Shown: positions 23,794 to 33,463 of the stretch, piece after piece
Numbering within the stretch: position 1 is the first letter of the stretch
Layout: each line of letters opens with the position of its first letter
Assembly (NCBI GenBank): GCA_039936235.1
Contig: JBDTIS010000231.1
Span: 1-64,000, forward strand
DNA: 64,000 bases
Direction of reading: 5' to 3'
Source: CAHJXF01 sp039936235
GTDB lineage: Bacteria > Pseudomonadota > Gammaproteobacteria > Burkholderiales > Burkholderiaceae_D
The notes under the pieces: generated by a model
Databases searched by the model: none
Told to the model about the DNA's origin: nothing
Seen by the model: only the letters and a program-made list of their open reading frames with translations
Program-made: the position numbers and the translations under genes

Positions 23794-26112
23794 CTACTTC
23801 GTCGCGGTTACGGACCGCACGCTGGCCCCGCGCACCTCGAACGCCACCGCGTCGACAGCGGTGCGTTCCGCGTCGAGCAGTTCGAGCCTGTGCCTGCCCG
23901 GCCACAGCGCCCATTCGAAGACCGGGCCGCGCCCGACGATCCGGCCGTCGAGACGCCACTGCGCGGTTCGCGCGCGTCTCGCCGCGGCCTTGAAGGTCAG
24001 CCGCTGCCGCTGCGGTGGGATGTCCGGATCGATCGCGACGATCGTGCCGTCGGTAGGGTGGAGGATCGCGCCGTTCCCGCGACGTCCTGTCGGCGCGAGC
24101 GACAGCGCATTGCTGCGGACGATCCGCGCGCTGTCGGTCCCCGTGAGGAAGAGCTCGCTGCGCGGCGCCTCGAGGTCGCCGGCGAAACGAATGTCGCGGC
24201 GCAAGACGCCCGGGACCGCCGCACGATCCACGGCCATCGACGACTTCGCATACCGGACTTGGACAAGTCCGGCGTCGCGCTGTGCGAGATAGTGGACCAG
24301 CGCGTGCCACACCGGCGCGGCGCCGGTCGTACCCGACACGTCCCACATCGCCGCACCGCTCGAGTTGCCGACCCACACGCCGATCGTGTAGCGATCCGTG
24401 AAGCCGATGCACCAGTTGTCGCGCATGTCCTTGCTGGTGCCGGTCTTGACCGCCGACCAGCTACGCGTCGCCAGCACGCTGTCCATGCCGAACGTCGTCG
24501 TGCGCGCGCTGCCGTCCGACAGGATGTCGGCGACGATGGCCGACGCGCCGGCGTCCATCGCCGGGCGCGACGCCGTCGCCACGGGAATCGCACGCGGCGT
24601 CACCGCGATCGGCCCGGCGACGCCGCCGTTCGCGAGCGCGCGATAGGCGTTCGACAGATCGGCGAGCGTCACCTCGGCCGAACCGAGCGCGAGCGAGTAG
24701 CCGTAGTAATCGCCCGACTCGCGCAGCGTCGAGATGCCGAGCGCACGCAGCCGCTGGTGGAAGCGCTCCGGCGTGACCATCACCAGCGTGCGCACCGCCG
24801 GCACGTTCAGCGACGATGCGAGCGCGGTCCGAACGCTGACCGGACCCTTGAAGTCGTGGTCGTAGTTCTGCGGAATGTAGAGGCCGCCGGCGGTCGCGAG
24901 GTCGACCGGCGAGTCGTCGAGGATGGACGCCGCCGTCAGCCAACGCTTCTCGATCGCGAGTTCGTACAGGAAAGGCTTCAGCGTCGAGCCGGCCTGCCTG
25001 GGCGCGAGCACGTGATCGACCTCGGCCGCACCCGACAGGCCGCCCGACGATCCGACCCACGCGAGCACATCGCCGCTCCGATTGTCGATCACGACGACCG
25101 CGCCGTCCTCCACGTTGCGTTGCGCGAGTTCGGCGAGATGGTCGTGCAGTGTCGACCGCGCGAAACGCTGCAGCCGCGCGTCGAGCGTCGTGGCGATCGT
25201 CGCGTCGGGCCGCGCGCTGCCTGGCTTCGTCCTCGTGCGCAGCACGGCTCGCGCGAACTGGGGCGCCAGTTGCGGATCGCTGTCGAGACGCGGCGCCGCC
25301 TTGCGCGCCAGCACCAGCGCCGTGTAGTCCTTCAGGCCGCGGCATTCGTCGGCGAGTGCTTCGACCTCCAGGATCGCGCAGGCGCGTTCGGAGACCCGCG
25401 CCGCCGGCGCGTTCGGCGCGCGGACCAGTGCCGCCGTGATCGCGGCCTCGCGTGCATCCAGGCCGCTCGGATACTTCTCGAACAGCGTGGCCGACAGAGC
25501 GGCGACGCCGACGATCTCGCCGCGATAGCCGACCAGGTTCAGATAGGCCTCGAGGATCTGGTCCTTCTTCCAGCTGCGTTCGAGGGCGAGCGCGGTCGCG
25601 GCCTGCGACAGCTTCTGGCCGATCGACCGGCCGGCCGACGCGGCGCGCAGGTCGCTGTCCAGCAGGCCTGCGAGCTGCATCGTGATCGTCGACGCGCCAC
25701 GCGTGCGCGTATTCCACAGGTTGCCCCACGCGGCCGAACCGACGGCGGTCCAGTCGACGCCGGCGTGTTCGTAGAAGCGGCGGTCTTCGGACAGCACGAG
25801 CGCGACTCGAAGCGCCGGCGAAACGTCGGCAAGCGTGGTCCACGGCAGCTTGCGGACCGACGGATCGGTACGAAGGACCTGCACGATCTCGCCGTGGCGA
25901 TCGGTGAAGGTGGTTTCGCTGGTGCGGTAGGTGGCGCGGACTTCGGGGAATGTGGGGGTAGCCGCTCCGGCTGTCCGAGCGCCGGAAAACGACAGAAAGA
26001 CGAGGCAAAGCATTGCTACGCTCAGTCGTCGAGCGCGGCTGCGGATCGTGTCCCTCATGCCACGCACGGCGGACCCGGCACGGATCGGCTTCGATTCAGC
26101 CTCGCTTTCCAT
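23794..26112 (-). CDS. pbpC: penicillin-binding protein 1C
   Basis: A 772-residue bifunctional peptidoglycan synthase. A signal anchor lies near residues 25-50; the glycosyltransferase domain (about 80-260) has catalytic Glu109 in SEDRRFYEHAGVDW. The transpeptidase domain has Ser376 in GSTLKPF and the KTGTS triad box. The C-terminal BiPBP_C domain begins near residue 690. The ATG at 26112 is chosen because the frame further upstream overlaps the alpha-2-macroglobulin gene; ATG 26058 is an alternative. It lies 73 bp downstream of the yfhM-like gene, the classic pairing in which PBP1C repairs murein while the macroglobulin traps proteases. Confidence 0.92.
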   Translation of the reverse strand: MESEAESKPIRAGSAVRGMRDTIRSRARRLSVAMLCLVFLSFSGARTAGAATPTFPEVRATYRTSETTFTDRHGEIVQVLRTDPSVRKLPWTTLADVSPALRVALVLSEDRRFYEHAGVDWTAVGSAAWGNLWNTRTRGASTITMQLAGLLDSDLRAASAGRSIGQKLSQAATALALERSWKKDQILEAYLNLVGYRGEIVGVAALSATLFEKYPSGLDAREAAITAALVRAPNAPAARVSERACAILEVEALADECRGLKDYTALVLARKAAPRLDSDPQLAPQFARAVLRTRTKPGSARPDATIATTLDARLQRFARSTLHDHLAELAQRNVEDGAVVVIDNRSGDVLAWVGSSGGLSGAAEVDHVLAPRQAGSTLKPFLYELAIEKRWLTAASILDDSPVDLATAGGLYIPQNYDHDFKGPVSVRTALASSLNVPAVRTLVMVTPERFHQRLRALGISTLRESGDYYGYSLALGSAEVTLADLSNAYRALANGGVAGPIAVTPRAIPVATASRPAMDAGASAIVADILSDGSARTTTFGMDSVLATRSWSAVKTGTSKDMRDNWCIGFTDRYTIGVWVGNSSGAAMWDVSGTTGAAPVWHALVHYLAQRDAGLVQVRYAKSSMAVDRAAVPGVLRRDIRFAGDLEAPRSELFLTGTDSARIVRSNALSLAPTGRRGNGAILHPTDGTIVAIDPDIPPQRQRLTFKAAARRARTAQWRLDGRIVGRGPVFEWALWPGRHRLELLDAERTAVDAVAFEVRGASVRSVTATK

Positions 26113-26185
26113 GGGCGACAGTCCGACGAATTCCAGACAAGACTTCTCATCGGTCAGTCGAAAGAGGGAGCGCGCCCGTCTGGAA

Positions 26186-29100
26186 TCACGGTTGCACCTC
26201 CACCGTCGCATTCGGCACCGCCCCGAACATCTCCGGCGCATACATCGCCTCCACCCGCGTCGGCGGCAGGCCGAATGTGCCGACGTTGTTCAGCCGCACC
26301 GTGTACTCGGTGCTGAACTTGCCCTTCGGCACGAAGCGGTAGTAGCTGCGATAGGTCTCGAAGCTCTTCTCTTCGTAGGCCGGCCATGTCCAGCCCTGGC
26401 GTTGCTCGCCGCTCGCCGCGAGTTGCGAGTCGCGGCCCAGACCGGTCCCGAGCACCGAGGCGCCGCCGGGAATCGGGTCGGACACGACGACCCAGCTCAT
26501 GTCGGTCTGCGCATCGATGTCCAGATGAATGCGCAGCACGTCGCCGCGTGAATAGACACCCTGCACCTTCTGTTCGACCGGCGTGATCGTCCGCGTGATC
26601 CGGTAGCCGGACGTGAACGGGACCTTGAGCGGCACGGCGGCGAGGCTCTGCACCGTCAGCCAAGGCTTGCCGTTGCCGTCCTGCGTGACCTGCAAGTCAC
26701 GACGCACGGTCGCGGACGCATCCTTCGCGGCAACGTCGCCCATCGGCCAAGCCAGCATCAGGCTGCCACCTTGCGGGTTGTCGGCCCAGCTCAGTGTCTG
26801 CGGACGGACACCCGCGATGGCGGCGCGCGACGTACCGGTGACCGGATCGCGTTCGAAACGCTTCGAGAACGCGTTGACGGCCAGCATGCCCCAGGCGTTG
26901 GCCGTGGTGGTCAGCCAGTGACCCCGGCTCTGCCGTTGCAGCGATCCGACGACGAGTCGCGGGACATCGTCCTTCCACGCCGGATCCTGCATTACCGCAA
27001 GCAGCAGCCGCGACGCGTTGCCGTCGCCGCTCGCCATCAGCCAGTACCAGAAGTCGTCCTTCTCGGTGGAGAAATCGAGTCGCGTGCCCTGGTAGTTCAG
27101 CCGCGACCGCAGGATCTGGTCGGCCTCGGCGAGCCTCGCGTTGCGATCCGGGACGCCGGTGAGCCGCCGGACGATCAGCATCCAGTCGATCACGGCCGAC
27201 GTCGGCCACTGGTTAGGCAGCACCTGGATCGATTGCAGCATCCGCGGCGTCGCCTTGTTGTCGCGCGTGAGTGCCTCGATCGCCGAAAGCTTGCGGACGT
27301 CGAGCTGGCGCTGTGCATCGCTCGAGAACGGCGACCACAGGTCGCGCTTGATGCGACCTTCTACGAACGCGACGAGGCCGCTCTGCATCCGTGCGCGCGT
27401 CACGTCCGGGATCGCGTAGCGCCCGAGCGCGCTCGCCTCGGCGCTGGCCGTCAGCAGATACGCCGTCAGCACGTCGCTGCCCGACGCGACGTCGTCGGCG
27501 CGCGGCGGGAAGTAGCTCGCGAGTCCATCGTTGTCGAGGTACAGCGGGATCTGCCGCGCGACCTCGTTCCACTTCGCCTCGTCGAGCGTCCCGATCGCGA
27601 TCGACGCCTTCTGTTCGAGGCACGCATACGGATAGGTGCGGAACCACTCTGACACGCCCGGCAGACCATCGGCCAGCTTCGCCTTGAACGCGACCGACAG
27701 GCCGCCGCGGACGACGCCGTTCGCGTCGGCCATGGCATCGGCAGGTGCGGCGACCGGCAGTGTGAAGCTGCGATCGAGCTGGGTGAGCGTCGCCTGCTGC
27801 ACGCTGATCGGGATCGCCTCGGCGACGCGTTGCGAGATGGTCAGGCTGTCGGACGCAGCAGTGGCCTTCGCGTCGACTCGCCAATCGATGGAGCGAATGC
27901 CGTACGGCGCGGTCACCGGCCATTCGACGAGCTGGGAGGCATCCGGCGCGAGCTGCACGCGTTGCGACGCGAGCTTGACGACGTGATCGGAGCCTGCGAC
28001 CAACGGCGTTGCCGCCGGCGCTTTCGCGCGAGCCTCACTGCTCGACAGCGTCAACGCAGCGCCGACCTCGACCTCCATCGCCGTCTTGGTCGTGTTGCGC
28101 AACGTGATGCCGGCCTGGTAGCGGTCCCCTTCGCGGACCAGCGGCGGCAACCCGGACACGATCTGCAGATCCTGCCGCGAGCGGATCGTGGCGCTGCCGG
28201 TACCGAACAGCGCAGTCCCGCCGTCGGCGACCGCGACGATGCGGAACGCGGTCAGCGAGTCGTTGAGCGGCACGTCGACCGTCGCGTTGCCGTTCGCGTC
28301 GAGCACCACCGACGATTTCCACAGCAGCAGCGTGTCGAACAGCTCGCGGGTCGGACCGACGCCGCCGCCACCACCGGGCGGCGCGGCCTTGCGGCCGTAG
28401 TGGCGCTTGCCGATGATCTGCATCTGTGCGGTCGCGGTCTCGATGCCGTAGCTGCGCTGCCGGATCATCGCGTCGAACAAGTCCCAGCTCTCGTTCGGCA
28501 TCAGTTCGAGCAGCGCCTCGTCGACGGCCGCCACCGCGACCTCGGTCCCAGCCGGGGCCGGCTTGCCGTCGGACTGCGTCACGTGGACGGTTGCCTTCGC
28601 GGTGGCGCGGACCGGGTAGTCGGGGCGATCGGTCGTCACCGCGACCTTCAGCTGATGCGCCGACTTGTCGACCTGGATCGCGGCGATGCCGTACTTGAAT
28701 GCGGGCTTGCCGAGGTCGACCATGGCGGTCGGTGGCTCGTACAGCTTGCCTTCGTCGCGCCACGCGTGCCACCAGTCGGTCGGCGACTTCCAGCCCCACG
28801 AGAAGAACGAATACCACGGCACGTCGCGGATGCGCCCGCGCACCGCGAGGACCGATACGAACACGTTCGGCGCCCAGTCGCCCTCCACCTTGATGGAGAC
28901 CGTCGGATCGTCGCCGCGGATCTCGACGACCTGCGTCGCGACGATGCCGTCGCGCTCGATCGCCACCAGCGCGGTCGCCGCACGGAACGGCATCCGTATC
29001 TGGAACTTCGCGATCTCGCCGGGCGCGTACGCCTTCTTCTCGGGAAGCACGTCGATCCGGTCCTGGTTCTCGCCGCCGAACCACACCTCGGCCTGGCGCG

Positions 29101-32100
29101 TCACCCACACCGACGCACTGGCCTGCGACACGTTGCCGGCCGCGTCCTTCGCATCGGCCAGCAGTTCGACGTTGCCCGGCTCGGCGAGCGACACCGCGCA
29201 GAACAGCAGACCCTGCGCGTTCGACTTGCCGCTGCACAGCAGCCCGAGTTCCTTGCGCTCGACCTGGTTGTCGTAGGCATAGAAGCCGCCCACCATCCGC
29301 TTGCGGGTCGAGCGGACGTTGCGCGACATCCCGTGCAATTCGAGCGGGACGCCGGCAACCGGCCTGCCGGCCGTGTCGAGCGCGAGCAGCTTGACCTGCG
29401 CCTTGCCGTGCACCGATACCCAGTTGTCGGTACGGACGCCGACCACGACCGACGACGGCCACAGCGCGACGGTCTGCGACAGCGTCTGGATCTCGCCGTT
29501 CGGATCGGGATAGGTCGCCTCGACGCGCAGCTCGCGCGGCGTGTCGATCACCGGCAGATCCTTCAACTCCACCTTGCCGGCTCCGTCCTTGTCGAGCGTC
29601 ACCGCGAGCTTGTCGGCGACGATCCGCTGGCCGGGCTCACCGCGCTGGTAACGCGGTCCGTCCTCGACGATATCGTCGGACGCGTCGCCGGTGTCGTCCG
29701 ACGGTTCCGCGCGCACGAAGCTGTAGCCATCGTAGGCCTGGAACTGCGGAAAGCTCGGCTTGATCGCAGCCGACAGCCGCACCGGCAACGCGGACGCGGA
29801 GCCCCCGTTCGTGTACGAGATCGAGACTGCCGCCGACAGCGACGACGGCCGCACGAGATCGCGCGTCGGCTTCGCATCGGGACCGCCCGCGCCGACGACG
29901 ATCCGTCCGCGCATCACCGGCAACCGGAACTCCTCGACGCGGAAGCTGCCGGTGTCGTAGCCGACATCGCCGCGCTTGAGCGTCACCTGGTAGACGCCGA
30001 GCTTCGCGTCGTCCGGCAGCTTGAAGACCGTGTCGGCGTACCGGTTGCCGCGCCACGCGAGGTCGAACGTGTACTTCTGGTCCGAGCCGACGTGGGTGAT
30101 CTCGACCTGCGTCGGCAACGCCGGTGGCGCGGGAAACGACAGCGAGACGAGGTTCTCGGTCCGCAGGTAATGCTTCATCGAGACGGTCTGGCCGGCACGC
30201 AGCAGCGTGCGGTCGAACACCGTGTGCGCGATCAGTCGGCCCGCGGCGGCATCGTCGCTCCCGCCGCCCTCACCGCCGTAGCGGCTGCCGCCGGGCAAGT
30301 TGAAGCGCCAGCTCTCGATGCCCTCGTTCCAGGTCGACCAGACGAACGCCATGTCGGTCTTGCCGGCATTCGGACCGTCGGCGATCGGGTTGCGGGCGCT
30401 GACGAAGTAGCCGTTCTCGCCGCCGCCGTCGCCTGCGTCGTCGCCGCGGTTGATGCATGTCGTGTAGTCGGGCGGAGGGAACGCGCGCGCGACCAATGCG
30501 AAGCCGCGCGCGTCGGTCGTGCCGCTCCAGAACGGCTTGCCGAGGCAGTCCGAGATCTGCACGGCCGCGCCGGCGACCGGCTTCGCGCGGTCGAGCGTGG
30601 TGACCCAGACACCCGAGTTGACGCGACCGAACTTCGCATGGACGCCGAGGTTAGTGACCAGCGCGCTCGTACGCACGTACATCGGCGCCGGCTTGCCGAG
30701 CAGCGCCGCGCCGAGCCGCTGCGATTCGATCTCGACGACATGGAAGCCGGGCTCGGGCAACGGGATGCCGACGACCTCGAACGGCCGCGGGTCACCGGAG
30801 CGCGCGTCCGGCAGCGCGAGCGTCCTGGCCGCCGCGTCGCGCTTGAGCAGGCTCAGCTCGCGGGTGGCCACCAGGTTCTCCTCTCGGGCGTCGACAGCGG
30901 CCTGCTGCTGCGGCGTGCGCTTGTGACGACCCACGCGTTCGCGCTCGGCCGCCGCCCTCATCCCGGGCGGCAGGTCGGCCGGATCGACCTGGCTCTTCGG
31001 GATCGTCGACTCGTGATAGCGCTTGATGCGCCGCTGCCACGCGACGATCGCCGCATCCTCCTGCGCCGCGTCCACGTTGACCGAGCGCACCATCCCCTGC
31101 GCCTTGCCCGACGGCTGCGCCGCACCGCCGGTCACGTCGATGCCCTTGATCGCCAGTGCGGCCTCGACGTGACGCACCGTCAGCGGTAGCACCGGATCGG
31201 CGTTCAGTTCGAGAATGCCGAACGGCGATGCGGCGAACTTCACCAGCGGTGGCGCGAGCGCGGTCTTCGACTTCAGCGGGAACAGCGATGCGTTCGACAG
31301 CGGTCGACCCGCATCGTCGACGAGATTCTTCGGCGCCTCGATCGTCAGGTCTGCGTTCTCGGCGAACGGCGGCCTGAACGCGATCTGCGAGACCGAGGCG
31401 CTGTGGTTGTCCGGATCGAAGGACGGATGCTTCTCGATCGTCTTGCCGCCGTCGACGAAGCGCAGCACGAAACGCTCGGCAAGCGCGCGCGCCACCGGCG
31501 ACGTGAAGTCGACGCGGACCGGGCGCACCGGCGTGCAGGCGGCCTGCGCGTTCTCGCGCTCGCAGCCGAAGCTGGCCGTGAAGTCGGCGCGGACCTCGAA
31601 GTTCAGTCGGCGCTCGGTCGTGGTGGCCGCTCCACTGACCCCGGCGCTCGCGGCAGCGATGCCACGACCCCAGACGATCGCGACCTTCGCGCTGTTCGGC
31701 AGTCGTCGCGCGCAAGCGAGCATCGTGACGTTGTCGGCACGCCCCTGCAGGCCGAAACGCTTCAGCAACTCGACCCTGTCGGCCCCGTCGACCAGCCTGA
31801 CGGCCACGCGCTCGCCGATGCCTGAAATTTCGCACCACGCGTTGGCGACCACGCTGGCCGGCGTGGCCGGCCCGTTGAGGACCAGCACGAAGACCTGCTC
31901 CTCGTCGATGCCGGCACCGCCTTCGCCGGCCGACGGAAAATTGCGGACGATCGCCGGTCCGCCGGTCGAGAATGTGAACGCGGTCCTGCCGGTGACCGAG
32001 CCGCCGTCGCGCGACCGCAGGGCGGACTTGACGTCGAAGCTGCAGCGCGTGCCCGGTGCGACGTCGGCCGTGAAGTCGTAGACCCACGATCGATCGTCGA

Positions 32101-32410
32101 CCCAGCGACCGGTACCGGGCGCCGGACACCGAACGTCGAACGGCGCGGCGAGTTTCGGATCGCCGAAGTCGACCATCGCGTCGCTGAACGTCGCGCGCGC
32201 CTGACGGACGCTGGCGATCTCGCCCTGCGGCGAAAAGACGCGCACCGAGACGCTCTTGCCGCTGGCCGCCGGTGCCGCATCGGCGCGGTTGTCCGGCGCC
32301 TGCGCGAAGATCCATGCCGCGGCGCATGCGAGCATCGCGATGCCGCGGATCGCGGCGGATCGCATCCGCCGGCCGGCGCCGCTCCCGAAGCGCACTTCGT
32401 TCCCTGACAT
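26186..32410 (-). CDS. yfhM: bacterial alpha-2-macroglobulin (YfhM type)
   Basis: A giant 2074-residue periplasmic protease trap. The start at 32410 has GGGGGAA in front of it and leads to a signal peptide ending around residue 45 (WIFAQAPDNRADA). Repeated macroglobulin domains are followed by an A2M family block, and the thioester motif CLEQ is at residues 1597-1600 within YPYACLEQ, so it is the thioester-bearing form and can bind proteases covalently. A Gly run (PPGGGGGVGPTRELF) precedes the thioester domain. Lipidation is uncertain: a Cys occurs in the signal region (MLACAAA) but the lipobox is poor. Its partner pbpC follows on the same strand. Confidence 0.94.
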   Translation of the reverse strand: MSGNEVRFGSGAGRRMRSAAIRGIAMLACAAAWIFAQAPDNRADAAPAASGKSVSVRVFSPQGEIASVRQARATFSDAMVDFGDPKLAAPFDVRCPAPGTGRWVDDRSWVYDFTADVAPGTRCSFDVKSALRSRDGGSVTGRTAFTFSTGGPAIVRNFPSAGEGGAGIDEEQVFVLVLNGPATPASVVANAWCEISGIGERVAVRLVDGADRVELLKRFGLQGRADNVTMLACARRLPNSAKVAIVWGRGIAAASAGVSGAATTTERRLNFEVRADFTASFGCERENAQAACTPVRPVRVDFTSPVARALAERFVLRFVDGGKTIEKHPSFDPDNHSASVSQIAFRPPFAENADLTIEAPKNLVDDAGRPLSNASLFPLKSKTALAPPLVKFAASPFGILELNADPVLPLTVRHVEAALAIKGIDVTGGAAQPSGKAQGMVRSVNVDAAQEDAAIVAWQRRIKRYHESTIPKSQVDPADLPPGMRAAAERERVGRHKRTPQQQAAVDAREENLVATRELSLLKRDAAARTLALPDARSGDPRPFEVVGIPLPEPGFHVVEIESQRLGAALLGKPAPMYVRTSALVTNLGVHAKFGRVNSGVWVTTLDRAKPVAGAAVQISDCLGKPFWSGTTDARGFALVARAFPPPDYTTCINRGDDAGDGGGENGYFVSARNPIADGPNAGKTDMAFVWSTWNEGIESWRFNLPGGSRYGGEGGGSDDAAAGRLIAHTVFDRTLLRAGQTVSMKHYLRTENLVSLSFPAPPALPTQVEITHVGSDQKYTFDLAWRGNRYADTVFKLPDDAKLGVYQVTLKRGDVGYDTGSFRVEEFRLPVMRGRIVVGAGGPDAKPTRDLVRPSSLSAAVSISYTNGGSASALPVRLSAAIKPSFPQFQAYDGYSFVRAEPSDDTGDASDDIVEDGPRYQRGEPGQRIVADKLAVTLDKDGAGKVELKDLPVIDTPRELRVEATYPDPNGEIQTLSQTVALWPSSVVVGVRTDNWVSVHGKAQVKLLALDTAGRPVAGVPLELHGMSRNVRSTRKRMVGGFYAYDNQVERKELGLLCSGKSNAQGLLFCAVSLAEPGNVELLADAKDAAGNVSQASASVWVTRQAEVWFGGENQDRIDVLPEKKAYAPGEIAKFQIRMPFRAATALVAIERDGIVATQVVEIRGDDPTVSIKVEGDWAPNVFVSVLAVRGRIRDVPWYSFFSWGWKSPTDWWHAWRDEGKLYEPPTAMVDLGKPAFKYGIAAIQVDKSAHQLKVAVTTDRPDYPVRATAKATVHVTQSDGKPAPAGTEVAVAAVDEALLELMPNESWDLFDAMIRQRSYGIETATAQMQIIGKRHYGRKAAPPGGGGGVGPTRELFDTLLLWKSSVVLDANGNATVDVPLNDSLTAFRIVAVADGGTALFGTGSATIRSRQDLQIVSGLPPLVREGDRYQAGITLRNTTKTAMEVEVGAALTLSSSEARAKAPAATPLVAGSDHVVKLASQRVQLAPDASQLVEWPVTAPYGIRSIDWRVDAKATAASDSLTISQRVAEAIPISVQQATLTQLDRSFTLPVAAPADAMADANGVVRGGLSVAFKAKLADGLPGVSEWFRTYPYACLEQKASIAIGTLDEAKWNEVARQIPLYLDNDGLASYFPPRADDVASGSDVLTAYLLTASAEASALGRYAIPDVTRARMQSGLVAFVEGRIKRDLWSPFSSDAQRQLDVRKLSAIEALTRDNKATPRMLQSIQVLPNQWPTSAVIDWMLIVRRLTGVPDRNARLAEADQILRSRLNYQGTRLDFSTEKDDFWYWLMASGDGNASRLLLAVMQDPAWKDDVPRLVVGSLQRQSRGHWLTTTANAWGMLAVNAFSKRFERDPVTGTSRAAIAGVRPQTLSWADNPQGGSLMLAWPMGDVAAKDASATVRRDLQVTQDGNGKPWLTVQSLAAVPLKVPFTSGYRITRTITPVEQKVQGVYSRGDVLRIHLDIDAQTDMSWVVVSDPIPGGASVLGTGLGRDSQLAASGEQRQGWTWPAYEEKSFETYRSYYRFVPKGKFSTEYTVRLNNVGTFGLPPTRVEAMYAPEMFGAVPNATVEVQP

Positions 32411-32647
32411 GCTTCCCCCTGATCGACGCGGCATTGTGCCAGCGGCGCCGATGCTGGCGCCTGCCGATGAAGTCGCGATGAAGCGACGATGAATACCGCA
32501 CGAAGGCCACAACGCGACGCGCGGCATGCCGGTTGTCAGGCGTATCCCTCATCCCCGACCGACCCGGGCCATGCGTGGCAAAATCGTGACCCGCAAACGC
32601 CGGCGGCATCGATCCGCCGGCGCACGACCTCGATACGAGAGAGACGC

Positions 32648-33459
32648 ATGAACGATGAATTCATCTGCGACGCGATCCGCACACCGATCGGTCGCTACGA
32701 CGGCGTGCTGTCGTCGGTACGCACCGACGATCTCGGCGCGGTGCCGATCAAGGCGCTGATGACCCGCAACCCGTCGCTCGACTGGACGCAGGTCGACGAC
32801 GTCCTCTACGGCTGCGCGAATCAGGCCGGCGAAGACAACCGCGACGTCGCGCGGATGTCGGAGACCGGCGAGAACGTCGCGACCGACTTCAGGATCGGAC
32901 GCGAGGACCAGGACCGCTTCGCGCTCGCGAACCAGTCGGAGGCGTCGCGAGCGCAGGCCGACGGCACGCTCGCGCAGGAGATCGCGGCGGTCACCGTCGG
33001 GCAGAAGAAGCGCGACCCGCTGATCGTCGACCGTGACGAGCATCCGAGTGCGAACAGCATGGAAGCGCTGGCGAAGCTCAACGGCGTCGTCAGGCCCGAT
33101 GGCGCCGTCATGGCCGGCAACGCATCGGGCGTCGACGACAGCGCGTGCGCGCTGCTGATCGCCGGCGGCGACGCCGCGAAGACCCATGGCCTCCTGCCGA
33201 AATGGACGTGATCGAACTCGACGAGCCGTTCGCCAGCCAGGGTCTCGCGGTGCTGCGCGAGTGCGGCGTGGCCGACGACCATCCGCACGTCGACACTCAC
33301 GGCGGCGCGATCGCGATCGGCCATCCGCTCGACATGAGTGGCGGGCGCCTCGTCGCGACGGCGATTCATCAGCTTGATCGCAGCGATGGCCGCTACGTGC
33401 TTTGCACGATGTGCATCGGTGTCGGGCAGGGCATCGCACGCGTCATCGAGCGGGTCTGA
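32648..33459 (+). pseudogene. pcaF: 3-oxoadipyl-CoA thiolase remnant with two internal deletions and a frameshift
   Basis: The start MNDEFICDAIRTPIGRYDG and the end CTMCIGVGQGIARVIERV are clear PcaF sequence, but only about 270 of some 400 residues remain. At about 32860 VARMS joins SETGENVATDF directly, dropping some 80-90 residues that include the nucleophilic cysteine. After THGLLP (about 33195) a further 40 residues are gone and the frame shifts: the first frame stops at 33211 and similarity resumes from the ATG at 33205 (MDVIELDEPFASQG). The NGG motif reads HGG. Thiolytic cleavage of 3-oxoadipyl-CoA is impossible with this product. pcaL follows 4 bp later. Confidence 0.88.
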
Positions 33460-33463
33460 CGCC

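Noticed and set aside
23890..26316. Plus-strand open frame of about 800 codons antisense to pbpC
   Set aside because: Same high-GC antisense artefact; the minus strand has complete glycosyltransferase and transpeptidase motifs.
27830..31189. Long plus-strand open frame (over 1100 codons) antisense to the alpha-2-macroglobulin gene
   Set aside because: Its translation is Arg/Asp/Ala-rich low-information sequence with no domain, no ribosome-binding site and no signal; it mirrors the codon bias of the real gene on the other strand.
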